Source: Sphaerotilus microaerophilus (GTDB lineage Bacteria; Pseudomonadota; Gammaproteobacteria; Burkholderiales; Burkholderiaceae_C). Taken from it: DNA of 64,000 nucleotides. The notes beneath the pieces were generated by a model. The model was not told the origin of the DNA, did no database searches, and saw nothing but the letters and a program-made list of their open reading frames with translations. Position 1 is the stretch's first letter, and every line of letters begins with the position of its first letter. This document shows positions 28,616 through 42,318 of the stretch, piece after piece. Where the stretch lies: positions 1,178,001 to 1,242,000 of the forward strand of contig NZ_AP025730.1 of assembly GCF_023734135.1 (NCBI RefSeq). Direction: 5' to 3'. Position numbers and translations under genes: made by a program.

Positions 28616-31600
28616 ATGAAGGGACTACTCGACCTTTTCAAGCAGTTCACCCCCGACGAACACTTCGACGCGATCCGCATCGGGCTGGCCAGCCCGGAGA
28701 AGATCCGCTCGTGGTCCTTCGGCGAGGTGAAGAAGCCCGAGACGATCAACTACCGGACGTTCAAGCCCGAGCGTGACGGCCTGTTCTGCGCCAAGATCTT
28801 CGGCCCGATCAAGGACTACGAGTGCCTGTGCGGCAAGTACAAGCGCCTGAAGCACCGCGGTGTGATCTGCGAGAAGTGCGGCGTCGAAGTGACCCAGACC
28901 AAGGTCCGCCGTGACCGCATGGGCCACATCGAGCTGGCAGCACCCTGCGCGCACATCTGGTTCCTGAAGTCGCTGCCGTCGCGCCTGGGCCTGGTGCTCG
29001 ACATGACGCTGCGCGACATCGAGCGCGTGCTGTACTTCGAAGCCTACGTGGTGGTGGACCCCGGCATGACCCCGCTGAAGAAGTTCAGCATCATGTCCGA
29101 GGACGACTACGACGCGAAGCGCCAGGAGTACGGCGACGAGTTCGTCGCGCTGATGGGCGCCGAGGGCATCAAGCACCTGCTGGAGGACATGGACAGCGAT
29201 GCGGAGATCGACAAGCTCCGCAACGACATGACCGGCTCCGAGCTGAAGATCAAGAAGAACTCCAAGCGCCTGAAGGTCATGGAGGCCTTCAAGAAGTCGG
29301 GCATCAAGCCCAACTGGATGGTGCTGGAAGTCCTGCCCGTGCTGCCGCCGGACCTGCGTCCGCTGGTGCCGCTGGACGGTGGCCGCTTCGCGACCTCCGA
29401 CCTGAACGACCTGTACCGCCGCGTCATCAACCGGAACAACCGCCTGGCTCGCCTGCTGGAGCTGAAGGCGCCGGAAATCATCGTGCGCAACGAAAAGCGC
29501 ATGCTGCAGGAAGCCGTCGACTCGCTGCTCGACAACGGCCGCCGCGGCAAGGCCATGACCGGTGCGAACAAGCGCGCGCTGAAGTCGCTGGCCGACATGA
29601 TCAAGGGCAAGTCAGGCCGCTTCCGCCAGAACCTGCTGGGCAAGCGCGTCGACTACTCGGGTCGTTCCGTCATCACCGTGGGCCCGTACCTCAAGCTGCA
29701 CCAGTGCGGCCTGCCCAAGCTGATGGCGCTGGAGCTGTTCAAGCCCTTCATCTTCTCGCGCCTGGAAGCGATGGGCATCGCCTCCACGATCAAGCAGGCG
29801 AAGAAGGAAGTGGAAGCCGGCACGCCGGTGGTGTGGGACATCCTGGAAGAGGTGATCAAGGAGCACCCCGTCCTGCTGAACCGCGCACCGACGCTGCACC
29901 GACTGGGCATCCAGGCCTTCGAGCCGGTGCTGATCGAAGGCAAGGCCATTCAGCTGCATCCGCTCGTCTGCTCGGCCTTCAACGCCGACTTCGACGGTGA
30001 CCAGATGGCCGTTCACGTGCCGCTGTCCATCGAAGCGCAGATGGAAGCGCGCGCCCTGATGCTGGCGTCGAACAACGTGCTCTTCCCGGCCTCGGGCGAG
30101 CCGTCGATCGTGCCGTCGCAGGACGTGGTGCTGGGCCTGTACTACGCCACCCGCGAGCGCATCAACGGCAAGGGTGAAGGCATGATCTTCTCCGACGTTG
30201 GCGAAGTGCAGCGCGCACTGGACAACGGCGTGATCGAGCTGACCGCGAAGATCAATGTCCGCCTGACCGAGTACAGCCGCAGCGAGAGCGGTGCCTGGCT
30301 GCCCACGACCAAGCTGACCGAGACCACGGTCGGCCGTGCCCTGCTGTCCGAGATCCTTCCGAAGGGCCTGCCGTTCACCAACATGAACAAGGCGCTGAAG
30401 AAGAAGGAGATCTCGCGCCTGATCAACACCTCCTTCCGCAAGTGCGGCCTGAAGGAGACCGTGGTGTTCGCCGACAAGCTGCTGCAAAGCGGCTTCCGGC
30501 TGGCCACGCGCGCAGGCATCTCGATTGCCATCGATGACATGCTGGTGCCCAAGGAGAAGCCCGGCCTGATCGAGCGCGCCGAGAACGAGGTCAAGGAGAT
30601 CGAGCAGCAGTACGTCTCGGGCCTGGTGACCGCCGGCGAGCGCTACAACAAGGTCGTGGACATCTGGGGCAAGACCGGCGACGAAGTCGGCAAGGTCATG
30701 ATGCAGCAGCTGTCCAAGCAGAAGGTGATGGACCGCCACGGCAAGGAAGTGGACCAGGAGTCGTTCAACTCCATCTACATGATGGCTGACTCCGGGGCGC
30801 GGGGTTCCGCCGCCCAGATCCGCCAGCTGGCGGGTATGCGCGGTCTGATGGCCAAGCCGGACGGCTCGATCATCGAGACGCCGATCACGGCAAACTTCCG
30901 CGAAGGCCTGAACGTTCTGCAGTACTTCATCTCCACCCACGGTGCTCGAAAGGGCCTGGCGGACACGGCGCTGAAGACCGCGAACTCGGGTTACCTGACC
31001 CGCCGGCTGGTCGACGTGACGCAGGATCTGGTGGTCAACCAGGACGATTGCGGCACCGACAACGGCATCGCGATGCGTGCGCTGGTCGAAGGCGGTGAGG
31101 TGATCGAGTCCCTGCGCGACCGCATCCTCGGCCGGGTGACCGCGGTGGATGTGATCCACCCCGAAAACCAGGAAACCCTGATCCGCGGCGGGATGATGCT
31201 CGACGAAGAGGCGATGGACATCCTCGAAGCCGCTGGCGTCGACGAGGTCAAGGTCCGCACGCCGCTGACCTGCGACACCCGCTTCGGCATCTGTGCCAAG
31301 TGCTATGGCCGCGACCTGGGCCGCGGCGGCCTGGTCAACACCGGCGAGGCGGTGGGCGTGATCGCGGCGCAGTCGATCGGTGAGCCGGGCACGCAGCTGA
31401 CGATGCGTACCTTCCACATCGGTGGTGCGGCCTCGCGTGCGGCGGTGGCGTCCAGCGTGGACGCCAAGTCCGAGGGCTACATCGGCTTCAACAGCACGAT
31501 GCGCTACGTGACCAACGCCAAGGGCGAGCTGGTGGTGATCTCGCGTTCCGGCGAAATCATCATCTCCGACCAGCACGGCCGCGAGCGCGAGCGCCACAAG

Positions 31601-32845
31601 GTGCCCTACGGCGCCACGCTGAACATCAAGGCTGACCAGCACATCAAGGCGGGCACGGTGCTCGGCAACTGGGACCCGCTGACTCGCCCGATCATCACCG
31701 AGTTCGCCGGCAAGATGCGCTTCGAGAACGTCGAGGAAGGCGTGACCGTGGCGAAGCAGGTCGACGAGGTGACGGGCCTGTCGACCCTGGTCGTGATCGA
31801 TCCGAAGCGCCGTGGCGCCGCCAAGGTGGTGCGCCCTCAGGTCAAGCTGCTGGACGCCAGCGGCCACGAGGTGAAGATCCCCGGCACCGACCACTCGGTG
31901 ACGATCGGCTTCCCGGTAGGCGCGCTGATCCAGGTGCGCGACGGCCAGGACGTGATGCCCGGCGAAGTGCTGGCGCGCATCCCGGTCGAAGGCCAGAAGA
32001 CCCGCGACATCACCGGCGGTCTGCCGCGGGTGGCTGAGCTGTTCGAAGCCCGCTCGCCCAAGGACAAGGGCATCCTGGCCGAGATGACCGGTACGGTCTC
32101 CTTCGGCAAGGAGACCAAGGGCAAGGTGCGTCTGCAGATCACCGACCCGGACGGCAAGGTCTACGAAGAACTGGTGCCCAAGGAAAAGAACATCCTGGTG
32201 CACGAAGGCCAGGTGGTCAACAAGGGCGAAAACATCGTCGACGGTCCGGCCGATCCGCAGGACATCCTGCGCCTGCTGGGCGTCGAGGAACTGGCACGCT
32301 ACATCGTCGACGAGGTGCAGGACGTCTACCGTCTGCAGGGCGTGAAGATCAACGACAAGCACATCGAGGTGATCGTTCGCCAGATGCTGCGCCGCGTTCA
32401 GATCGTCAACCCGGGCGACAGCACCTACATCGCAGGTGAGCAGGTCGAGCGCTCGGAACTGTTCGACACCAACGACCGGCTGCGTGGCGAGGACAAGATC
32501 CCTGCCACGTACTCCGACGTGCTGCTGGGCATCACCAAGGCCTCGCTGTCGACCGATTCGTTCATCTCCGCGGCTTCCTTCCAGGAAACCACCCGCGTGC
32601 TGACCGAAGCGGCGATCATGGGCAAGCGCGACGAGCTGCGTGGTCTGAAGGAAAACGTCATCGTCGGTCGCCTGATCCCCGCTGGTACCGGCCTGGCCTA
32701 CCATCAGGCCCGCAAGGCCAAGGAAGAGATGGACGACAACGAGCGTCGCCTCATCGCCATGCAGGAAGCGCAAGACGCCTTCGCGGCGGTGGATGCCGAG
32801 ACCGCTGCGGCCGCGGCTTCCGGCGACTTGGCGAACGAGGACTGA
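28616..32845 (+). CDS. rpoC: RNA polymerase beta' subunit (1409 aa)
   Basis: Carries the active-site Mg-binding loop NADFDGD in '[19 protein letters not shown]'. An N-terminal Cys4 zinc site is at '[23 protein letters not shown]' (about 70-92). The bridge helix/trigger loop region has '[27 protein letters not shown]', and the second zinc site is in '[16 protein letters not shown]'. Full length for a betaproteobacterium. AAGGAG precedes the ATG. Confidence 0.98.
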   Translation: MKGLLDLFKQFTPDEHFDAIRIGLASPEKIRSWSFGEVKKPETINYRTFKPERDGLFCAKIFGPIKDYECLCGKYKRLKHRGVICEKCGVEVTQTKVRRDRMGHIELAAPCAHIWFLKSLPSRLGLVLDMTLRDIERVLYFEAYVVVDPGMTPLKKFSIMSEDDYDAKRQEYGDEFVALMGAEGIKHLLEDMDSDAEIDKLRNDMTGSELKIKKNSKRLKVMEAFKKSGIKPNWMVLEVLPVLPPDLRPLVPLDGGRFATSDLNDLYRRVINRNNRLARLLELKAPEIIVRNEKRMLQEAVDSLLDNGRRGKAMTGANKRALKSLADMIKGKSGRFRQNLLGKRVDYSGRSVITVGPYLKLHQCGLPKLMALELFKPFIFSRLEAMGIASTIKQAKKEVEAGTPVVWDILEEVIKEHPVLLNRAPTLHRLGIQAFEPVLIEGKAIQLHPLVCSAFNADFDGDQMAVHVPLSIEAQMEARALMLASNNVLFPASGEPSIVPSQDVVLGLYYATRERINGKGEGMIFSDVGEVQRALDNGVIELTAKINVRLTEYSRSESGAWLPTTKLTETTVGRALLSEILPKGLPFTNMNKALKKKEISRLINTSFRKCGLKETVVFADKLLQSGFRLATRAGISIAIDDMLVPKEKPGLIERAENEVKEIEQQYVSGLVTAGERYNKVVDIWGKTGDEVGKVMMQQLSKQKVMDRHGKEVDQESFNSIYMMADSGARGSAAQIRQLAGMRGLMAKPDGSIIETPITANFREGLNVLQYFISTHGARKGLADTALKTANSGYLTRRLVDVTQDLVVNQDDCGTDNGIAMRALVEGGEVIESLRDRILGRVTAVDVIHPENQETLIRGGMMLDEEAMDILEAAGVDEVKVRTPLTCDTRFGICAKCYGRDLGRGGLVNTGEAVGVIAAQSIGEPGTQLTMRTFHIGGAASRAAVASSVDAKSEGYIGFNSTMRYVTNAKGELVVISRSGEIIISDQHGRERERHKVPYGATLNIKADQHIKAGTVLGNWDPLTRPIITEFAGKMRFENVEEGVTVAKQVDEVTGLSTLVVIDPKRRGAAKVVRPQVKLLDASGHEVKIPGTDHSVTIGFPVGALIQVRDGQDVMPGEVLARIPVEGQKTRDITGGLPRVAELFEARSPKDKGILAEMTGTVSFGKETKGKVRLQITDPDGKVYEELVPKEKNILVHEGQVVNKGENIVDGPADPQDILRLLGVEELARYIVDEVQDVYRLQGVKINDKHIEVIVRQMLRRVQIVNPGDSTYIAGEQVERSELFDTNDRLRGEDKIPATYSDVLLGITKASLSTDSFISAASFQETTRVLTEAAIMGKRDELRGLKENVIVGRLIPAGTGLAYHQARKAKEEMDDNERRLIAMQEAQDAFAAVDAETAAAAASGDLANED

Positions 32846-32865
32846 TCGCTTGCTTGTGCGTGCGG

Positions 32866-32895
32866 GCACTATTTTCAGGAATCAGAAAATAGTGC
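32866..32895 (+). terminator. Hairpin after rpoC
   Basis: A perfect 11-bp stem, GCACTATTTTC (32866-32876) with GAAAATAGTGC (32885-32895), 20 bp after the rpoC stop. It is AT-rich without a T-run after it, and directly abuts the -35 of the tRNA promoter. Confidence 0.6.
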
Positions 32896-32925
32896 TTGCA
32901 TCGCGAAGCAAAACCCTCTTATAAT
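32896..32925 (+). promoter_or_regulatory. Promoter of tRNA-fMet
   Basis: TTGCAT (32896-32901), an 18-bp spacer, and a perfect TATAAT (32920-32925), 12 bp before the tRNA. One of the clearest sigma-70 promoters in the window. Confidence 0.85.
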
Positions 32926-32937
32926 ATATTTCTCAGT

Positions 32938-33014
<77 letters not shown>

Positions 33015-33022
33015 AATTCAGG

Positions 33023-33055
33023 ACCCGTCGCATCGCAAGGTGCGACGGGTTTTTT
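33023..33055 (+). terminator. Terminator after tRNA-fMet
   Basis: ACCCGTCGCA (33023-33032) pairs with TGCGACGGGT (33041-33050), followed by TTTTT: a textbook intrinsic terminator. Confidence 0.92.
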
Positions 33056-33131
33056 CATGCTGGCATCAGCCGGCCACCCACGGCGGTCGACGTCCTGGCG
33101 CAGCATCCGCGCCAATGCTGCCGTTGGCCGG

Positions 33132-34877
33132 CTATGCGGGAATCCACCTGGCGAGCGTGGCGTAGAGCAGGTCTGGCTCAATGGGCTTGCTGGTGAAGTC
33201 GTTCATGCCGGATGCCATGCAACGTCTGCGGTCCTCTTCGGAGGCGTTGGCCGTCATCGCGATGATGGGCATGCCCAAACCCAGGGCGCGGATCTCGCGC
33301 GTGGCCTGGAGTCCGTCCATGACTGGCATCTGCATGTCCATCAAGATCAGGTCGTAGCGGCCCGACCGCGCCTTCTCGATGGCCTCCCGGCCGTCGTTGG
33401 CGACGTCGACGACCAGTCCCGCGCTTTCCAGGAAGTGGATCGCCACCAGCTGGTTGATCTCGTTGTCGTCCGCCACCAGGACCTGGCTGCCGGCCCGCAG
33501 CGGCACGGCTGCGGTTGCCAGCGGCTCCGATGCCCGTGGTGCGTCGCGCTTGAGGCTTGCGGTGAACCAGAACGTGCTGCCTTGCCCTGGGGTGCTGTCC
33601 ACGCCCACTTCGCCGTCCATCAACTGGGCCAGCTGCTTCGAAATGGCCAGGCCAAGGCCGCTGCCGCCGAACTTGCGCGAGGTGGATACCTCCGCCTGCT
33701 CGAAGGCGCCGAAGATGCGCGCCTGGTTCTCGGCCGAGATGCCGACGCCGGTGTCGGTGACTTCGAAACGCACTTTCACGCGCTCGCCCTGATCGTCCAG
33801 CAGCCGTGAGCGCAGGGTGATGCTGCCCTGTTGGGTGAACTTGACGGCGTTGCCGATGTAGTTGATCAGGATCTGACTGATGCGCATTGAATCACCCATC
33901 AGCTGCATTTGCGCCAACGCCGGATCCAGCGCGACCGCCAGTTCCAGCCGCTTCGCCTGTACCCGGTCGATCAGCATGCTGCGCACATTGTCGAACAGCG
34001 TGTCGAAATGGATCGGAACCTCCTCGATCTCCATGCGCTCGGCCTCGAGCCGGGAATAGTCGAGCACGTTGTTGATGATGCCCAACAGATGCCGGGTCGA
34101 CCCGACGATGCTGCGCAGGTTCTCCAGGTGTTCGGGGTTGTCGATGCTGCCTTGCAGCAGGTGCGTCAGACCCAGGATGGAGCTCATCGGGGTGCGGATC
34201 TCGTGGCTCATGTGGGCCAGGAAGGCGCTTTTGGCTAGGCTGGCTGCCACCGCCTCGTCGCGCAGGCGCTCCAATTCCGACTGGGTGGCACGCAACTCCG
34301 CTTCCGCCTTGATCCGACGGTTGATCTCCCGGGTCAGCTGGATCGTCCGGTTGGCGAGCTTGTCGTACATGCCCATCACCGTGTCGATCAGTACCCGGGT
34401 GGCACCGGACATCTCTATGTCCGCCAGATCCTTGGCCTGCGCCAGCGACATGCCTGAGGGCAGCGCCAGCACCACCTTGGCCATGCGCTTGTCCGACTCG
34501 ATGATGTGCAGGGCAAGCCAATGGGTGAGGAACTGGACGATTTCCTCGATGACCTCGTCGGCCGTTTCCTCGGTTTCCCGGGACTTGATGTCCTTCAGCT
34601 TGCCGATGAAGTCGCCGTGGGCGTTCCGATGCCATTCGGCCCAGGCGTCATCGCCGAAGTAGGCACTCCAGATCGCTTCCTCGGTCGAGAAATGGACGGC
34701 GGTGTAGTCCTTCAGCTCATCGAAAATCTTGCCCAGGGCGGGCGCGTCAGACTGGAAGGCCAGGTGCCCGACCAGCACATTGAGCAAATCGATCAGCCGC
34801 CGGTGCTGTTCATCGATCTTCTCGATGCCGGTGGCGAAGTTGTCACTCCACGGGAAGATTTCGACGTTGTAGGGCAT
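33132..34877 (-). CDS. Hemerythrin-domain hybrid sensor histidine kinase (581 aa)
   Basis: A cytoplasmic sensor kinase with no membrane segment. Residues 1-135 are a bacteriohemerythrin domain keeping the di-iron ligands His25, His62, Glu66, His83, His87, His124 and Asp129, so it probably binds oxygen or senses redox state. A linker coiled coil (about 175-215) leads to the HisKA box SHEIRTP (phospho-acceptor His225). The ATPase domain ('NYIGNAVKF', 'DTGVGI', '[11 protein letters not shown]') follows, then a C-terminal receiver with '[13 protein letters not shown]' (Asp514). The start [10 protein letters not shown] at 34877 is the natural hemerythrin N-terminus. No partner regulator gene is adjacent. 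It lies downstream of rpsJ on the same strand, beyond a terminator. Confidence 0.93.
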   Translation of the reverse strand: MPYNVEIFPWSDNFATGIEKIDEQHRRLIDLLNVLVGHLAFQSDAPALGKIFDELKDYTAVHFSTEEAIWSAYFGDDAWAEWHRNAHGDFIGKLKDIKSRETEETADEVIEEIVQFLTHWLALHIIESDKRMAKVVLALPSGMSLAQAKDLADIEMSGATRVLIDTVMGMYDKLANRTIQLTREINRRIKAEAELRATQSELERLRDEAVAASLAKSAFLAHMSHEIRTPMSSILGLTHLLQGSIDNPEHLENLRSIVGSTRHLLGIINNVLDYSRLEAERMEIEEVPIHFDTLFDNVRSMLIDRVQAKRLELAVALDPALAQMQLMGDSMRISQILINYIGNAVKFTQQGSITLRSRLLDDQGERVKVRFEVTDTGVGISAENQARIFGAFEQAEVSTSRKFGGSGLGLAISKQLAQLMDGEVGVDSTPGQGSTFWFTASLKRDAPRASEPLATAAVPLRAGSQVLVADDNEINQLVAIHFLESAGLVVDVANDGREAIEKARSGRYDLILMDMQMPVMDGLQATREIRALGLGMPIIAMTANASEEDRRRCMASGMNDFTSKPIEPDLLYATLARWIPA

Positions 34878-35132
34878 ACAAGGGGGATGGGTTGCTGCAG
34901 CGCTGCCGAAGCGGACCATTCAAGAGACCCAGAGACCCGCAGGCACAGACAGTGGACCACCTCGACCGTGCTCGAAGCGGCGCTCCTGAGCAAGGTCGCA
35001 GGCGTTTCGCGCGCGCTGCGACGGCGCGTGGCAGGACCGGATGGCCAGCGTTGACTCGGAGGGACATGTCGCCCACAAGTGTGCCACCCGGCCCGGCGGA
35101 TACGATCCGCAACCGCCCCGGGCCCGGAAAGG

Positions 35133-35172
35133 AAAAACCCCTGCTTCGGCGCCGGGGGCGCTTCTACAGGGG
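35133..35172 (-). terminator. Terminator after rpsJ
   Basis: On the minus strand CCCCTG (35167-35172) pairs with CAGGGG (35138-35143), with a GC-rich inner part, followed by TTTTT (35133-35137). It ends the str operon 40 bp past rpsJ. Confidence 0.75.
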
Positions 35173-35212
35173 CCTGATCCGGCAGCAACTGCCAGAGCGG
35201 GAAATCAATGCA

Positions 35213-35524
35213 TCACTGCAGCTTGATCTCGACGTCCACGCCAGCCGGCAGGTCCAGCTTCATCAGCGCGTCGACGGTCTTGTCCGTCGGGTCGACGATG
35301 TCCATCAGGCGCTGGTGGGTGCGGATCTCGAACTGGTCGCGGCTGGTCTTGTTGACGTGCGGCGAGCGCAGGATGTCGAAACGCTGCATGCGCGTCGGCA
35401 GGGGCACGGGACCCTTGACGATCGCGCCGGTGCGCTTGGCGGTGTCGACGATTTCCAGGGCCGATTGATCGATCAGCTTGTAGTCGAACGCCTTCAGGCG
35501 GATGCGGATCTTTTGCTTTTGCAT
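35213..35524 (-). CDS. rpsJ: 30S ribosomal protein S10 (103 aa)
   Basis: Ribosomal protein of the 30S head; as NusE it also binds NusB/NusG in antitermination. '[41 protein letters not shown]' and '[56 protein letters not shown]' are complete. It follows tuf by 65 bp and ends the operon. The rest of the S10 operon (rplC onward), usually contiguous in relatives, is missing. Confidence 0.98.
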   Translation of the reverse strand: MQKQKIRIRLKAFDYKLIDQSALEIVDTAKRTGAIVKGPVPLPTRMQRFDILRSPHVNKTSRDQFEIRTHQRLMDIVDPTDKTVDALMKLDLPAGVDVEIKLQ

Positions 35525-35589
35525 GACGGTTCCTTCAAAAGAGCGATGAGGCCGACCGGGTGTCTCTGCCTGGTCGGCCGGTCATGCAA

Positions 35590-36780
<1,191 letters not shown>

Positions 36781-36889
36781 TGCTTTCTCCGGGAAAGAGC
36801 GTTGCCGGTGGTCGGTTTAAGGTTTCCGCCCTGGGTTCAAGTCGCATGCCGCCGGCAGCACGCGTCCCCAGGACGAAGACCAGTGAAAA

Positions 36890-38992
<2,103 letters not shown>

Positions 38993-39068
38993 GTGTCACT
39001 CCAAAAGCCAGAAATGGCGAAAGCCGCCCGGGGTCAGCAGAAACCCTGAGCGGCTACAGAACGTTAGA

Positions 39069-39539
39069 TCAGAAGCGGAAGTGCGAGAAGGCCTTGTTGG
39101 CTTCTGCCATGCGGTGCACTTCGTCGCGCTTCTTCATCGCGCCGCCGCGGCCTTCGCAGGCCTCCAGCAGTTCGTTGGCGAGGCGCTGGGCCATCGACTT
39201 CTCGCTGCGCTTGCGGGCCGATTCCTTCAGCCAACGCATGGCCAGGGCCATGCGGCGGATGGGGCGAACTTCCACGGGAACTTGGTAGTTCGCGCCACCG
39301 ACGCGGCGGCTCTTGACTTCGACCATGGGCTTCACGTTGTTCAGCGCGGTCAGGAACACTTCCAGCGGATCCTTGCCGGCCTTCTTCTCGACCTGATCGA
39401 GGGCGCCGTAGATGATCCGCTCAGCCACGGCCTTCTTGCCGGACTCCATGATCACGTTCATGAACTTGGACAGATCGACCGAACCGAACTTCGGGTCCGG
39501 CAGGATCTCGCGCTTGGGTACTTCGCGACGACGAGGCAT
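39069..39539 (-). CDS. rpsG: 30S ribosomal protein S7 (156 aa)
   Basis: Primary 16S rRNA-binding protein of the 30S head; in the family it also represses the str operon mRNA. The start [20 protein letters not shown] at 39539 is the family N-terminus with GGAAGAGAA upstream; the longer frame to 39593 is ignored. The 171-bp gap to rpsL may hold the S7 regulatory site, but I cannot fold it convincingly. Confidence 0.98.
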   Translation of the reverse strand: MPRRREVPKREILPDPKFGSVDLSKFMNVIMESGKKAVAERIIYGALDQVEKKAGKDPLEVFLTALNNVKPMVEVKSRRVGGANYQVPVEVRPIRRMALAMRWLKESARKRSEKSMAQRLANELLEACEGRGGAMKKRDEVHRMAEANKAFSHFRF

Positions 39540-39710
39540 TTCTCTTCCTTCATCTTCAGTTGGTGCTGGTTGCCCGGCACCCTGGACGACCACGACTCAC
39601 GGGTCATCCACTTACTCGGCACGGCCCGCCACTCTGGGGCGTCGACCTGCCGCAATCTTTCACACGCCAGCCTGACAGCCGGATGTGACCACCGTTTGTC
39701 AGAACGCCGA

Positions 39711-40088
39711 TCAGGCCTTCTTGGGGCGCTTGGCGCCGTACTTGGAGCGCGATTGCTTGCGGTCCTTGACACCTTGCAGGTCGAGCGAGCCGCGCACGAT
39801 GTGATAGCGCACACCCGGCAGATCCTTGACCCGGCCGCCGCGCACCAGCACGACGCTGTGCTCCTGCAGGTTGTGGCCTTCACCGCCGATGTACGAGATC
39901 ACCTCGAAACCGTTGGTCAGACGCACCTTGGCGACCTTGCGAAGCGCCGAGTTCGGCTTCTTCGGGGTGGTGGTGTAGACGCGGGTGCAAACACCGCGGC
40001 GCTGCGGGCAGTTCTGCATCGCAGGCGACTTGGACTTCGTGACCTCGGCCTGACGGCCTTGGCGCACGAGCTGGTTGATGGTCGGCAT
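39711..40088 (-). CDS. rpsL: 30S ribosomal protein S12 (125 aa)
   Basis: Decoding-centre protein. '[60 protein letters not shown]' and '[24 protein letters not shown]' are canonical, with streptomycin-sensitive-type lysines in both loops. Start at 40088; the open frame extends to 40181 inside the leader. First gene of the str operon. Confidence 0.98.
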   Translation of the reverse strand: MPTINQLVRQGRQAEVTKSKSPAMQNCPQRRGVCTRVYTTTPKKPNSALRKVAKVRLTNGFEVISYIGGEGHNLQEHSVVLVRGGRVKDLPGVRYHIVRGSLDLQGVKDRKQSRSKYGAKRPKKA

Positions 40089-40198
40089 AGGTAACTTGTT
40101 CCCGTTTGAAGTTACGCAGGTCCACGGTGGACCTTGTTCCTCTTCCCGTCTGCAGCTGGCAGCCCGCAATGAGCGCAGCATGAACGGAAAAGCCGAAG

Positions 40199-40228
40199 AT
40201 TATAGGGGCAAGGGGTGGGGGCCGGCAA
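40199..40228 (-). promoter_or_regulatory. Promoter of the str operon
   Basis: On the minus strand, TTGCCG (40223-40228), an 18-bp spacer and a perfect TATAAT (40199-40204), about 110 bp before rpsL. It sits in the 217-bp divergent gap with the 2-hydroxy-acid dehydrogenase gene. Confidence 0.8.
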
Positions 40229-40305
40229 GGCGTGACCTCACGGTAGGATCTTGGCGATCCCTGGTCGCACGGAATCGCACCCAAGAATCACACGAGGAGA
40301 TCGCC

Positions 40306-41466
40306 TTGCCCGTCATCACCGAGATCGAAGATCTGCGCCAGTTGGCGCGCCGCCGTGTGCCGCGCATGTTCTACGAGTACGTTGACACCGGCTCCTGGAC
40401 CGAGTCGACCTACCGAGCCAACGAGAGCGAGTTCCAGAAGATCAAGCTGCGTCAGCGCGTGGCGGTGAACCTGGAGCACCGGTCCACGGCAGCCACGATG
40501 GCCGGTGTGGACGTGCGCATGCCGGTGGCGCTGGCGCCCACGGGGCTCACGGGCATGCAGCACGCCGACGGCGAGATCCTGGCCGCACGCGCTGCCGAGG
40601 CCTTCGGCGTGCCCTTCACCCTGTCGACGATGAGCATCTGTTCGATCGAGGACGTGGCGGCGCACACGAAGGCGCCGTTCTGGTTCCAGCTCTACGTGAT
40701 GCGCGACCGCGACTTCATCGAGCGCCTGATCGAGCGCGCCAAGGCCGCCGGCTGCGGCGCGCTGGTGCTGACGCTGGACCTGCAGATCATCGGGCAGCGC
40801 CACCGCGACCTGAAGAACGGCCTGTCGGTGCCGCCGCAGCCCAAGCTGGCGAACCTGCTGAACATGCTGACCAAGCCCCGCTGGTGCCTGGGCATGCTGG
40901 GCACGAAGCGGCGCCAGTTCGGCAACGTCATCGGCCACGTCAAGGGGGTGGACGACATGTCCAGCCTGGGGGCGTGGACCAACCAGCAGTTCGACCCCCG
41001 CCTGAACTGGGGCGACGTGGAGTGGATCAAGAAGCGCTGGGGCGGCAAACTGATCCTCAAGGGCATCCAGGATGTCGAGGACGCCCGCCTCGCGGTGGAA
41101 ACGGGTGCGGACGCGCTCATCGTCAGCAACCACGGTGGTCGCCAGCTCGACGGTGCCCTGGCCAGCATCGAGGCCCTGCCGGCCATCGCTGCCGCGGTCG
41201 GGGATCGCATCGAGGTGCACATGGATGGCGGCATCCGCTCCGGCCAGGACGTGCTCAAGGCCTGGGCGTTGGGCGCGCGCGGCACGTACATCGGCCGGTC
41301 CTTCCTCTACGGACTGGGTGCGCTGGGCGAGGCGGGCGTCACCAAGGCCCTGGAGATCATCCACAAGGAGCTGGACCTGACGATGGCCTTTACCGGAAAC
41401 ACGCGGCTGACCGACGTGGGCCGGTCCATCCTGGTCCCGGGGACCTACCCGTTGCCAGGGGTTTGA
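40306..41466 (+). CDS. lldD: FMN-dependent 2-hydroxy-acid dehydrogenase, L-lactate dehydrogenase-like (386 aa)
   Basis: Oxidises an L-2-hydroxy acid, probably L-lactate, to the keto acid with FMN. It is a TIM barrel with 'PVALAPTGLTGMQHADGE', 'WFQLYVMRDRDF', the Lys in 'KLILKGIQDVEDARLAVETGADALIVSNHGGRQLDG' (catalytic His/Arg motif SNHGGRQLDG) and 'VHMDGGIRSGQDVLKAWALGARGTYIGRSFLYGLGA'. The TTG start at 40306 is set by GAGGAG; the frame is open further upstream with no signal. Length is near E. coli LldD (396 aa), but related mandelate or glycolate oxidases cannot be excluded, so the symbol is tentative. It is monocistronic and divergent from rpsL. Confidence 0.85.
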   Translation: MPVITEIEDLRQLARRRVPRMFYEYVDTGSWTESTYRANESEFQKIKLRQRVAVNLEHRSTAATMAGVDVRMPVALAPTGLTGMQHADGEILAARAAEAFGVPFTLSTMSICSIEDVAAHTKAPFWFQLYVMRDRDFIERLIERAKAAGCGALVLTLDLQIIGQRHRDLKNGLSVPPQPKLANLLNMLTKPRWCLGMLGTKRRQFGNVIGHVKGVDDMSSLGAWTNQQFDPRLNWGDVEWIKKRWGGKLILKGIQDVEDARLAVETGADALIVSNHGGRQLDGALASIEALPAIAAAVGDRIEVHMDGGIRSGQDVLKAWALGARGTYIGRSFLYGLGALGEAGVTKALEIIHKELDLTMAFTGNTRLTDVGRSILVPGTYPLPGV

Positions 41467-41508
41467 GGCGGGCTTGCCTGTGCGGTGTCGGCCTGGGCCA
41501 GGGCCAGG

Positions 41509-42306
41509 TCAGTCCGGCACGAACCGGTCCACCGCGTCGGTGATCACCGCGTCGATGCCCCAGGCCAGCAGGGTTGCAGCGCGGTCGGCATCGTTGACGG
41601 TGTAGACCAGCGCCTGCATCCCGCGGGCGTGCAGGTCATCGATGGCCTGGGGGCCATCGACCAGTTGGTGGTTGAGCACCACGGCGCCGCAGCCCAGGCG
41701 CTCGGCCACGCCGAGGCAGTCGTCCCAAAGGCTGTCGAGCAGCAGGGCCCGGGGCAGTCCGGGGGCGTCTTGCAGCGCTGCCGCCAGGGACTCCGGTCGG
41801 AAGGAACTCAGCAGCGGCCAGGCAGCGTCGCCCGCCGCCACCGCGTCAGTCCACAGCCGCTGCACCGCCGCGGCGACGACCGCGCCGGTGCGCACCTCCT
41901 CACCCGGCGTGGGCTTGATCTCGACGTTCAGCGCCAGCCGGTTGGCCAGGCACCAGCGCGCGATGGCCTCCAGCGTCGGCGGCGCCTCGCCGGCATAGAG
42001 GCGGCCGTGCCAGGCGCCGGCATCCAGCCGCGCCAGGCGCGACCAGGGCAGGCTGCCCGCCACGGTGTCGGGCGACAGCGTGGGCTCCAGTCCGAGGCCG
42101 CTGGCCAGCGTGCGCGCCAGCGTGGCGTCGTGCAGCAAAAAGGGCACGCCGTCGGCGCTGAGCTTGACGTCGCATTCATAGGCGCGCCAGCCCAGGCTGG
42201 CGCCCAGCCGGAAAGCGGCCAGCGTGTTCTCGGGCGCGAGCTTGCCAGCGCCACGGTGGGCAATCCAGCGCGGGCCGGTCCAGGCGGGGGTGCTCGGGTG
42301 GGTCAA
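41509..42306 (-). CDS. ugpQ: Glycerophosphodiester phosphodiesterase (265 aa)
   Basis: Hydrolyses glycerophosphodiesters to glycerol-3-phosphate and an alcohol. GDPD signature 'IAHRGAGKLAPENTLAAF', then the metal/catalytic segment 'AYECDVKLSADGVPFLLHD' and 'LALNVEIKP'. There is no signal peptide, so it is a cytoplasmic UgpQ type. It lies 12 bp after ugpC as the last gene of ugpBAECQ, which suits its use of imported diesters. Confidence 0.93.
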   Translation of the reverse strand: MTHPSTPAWTGPRWIAHRGAGKLAPENTLAAFRLGASLGWRAYECDVKLSADGVPFLLHDATLARTLASGLGLEPTLSPDTVAGSLPWSRLARLDAGAWHGRLYAGEAPPTLEAIARWCLANRLALNVEIKPTPGEEVRTGAVVAAAVQRLWTDAVAAGDAAWPLLSSFRPESLAAALQDAPGLPRALLLDSLWDDCLGVAERLGCGAVVLNHQLVDGPQAIDDLHARGMQALVYTVNDADRAATLLAWGIDAVITDAVDRFVPD

Positions 42307-42318
42307 GGCGGACAGCGA

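Noticed and set aside
29612..32869. Long minus-strand open frame opposite rpoC
   Set aside because: Antisense shadow of rpoC with no family resemblance; rpoC is certain.
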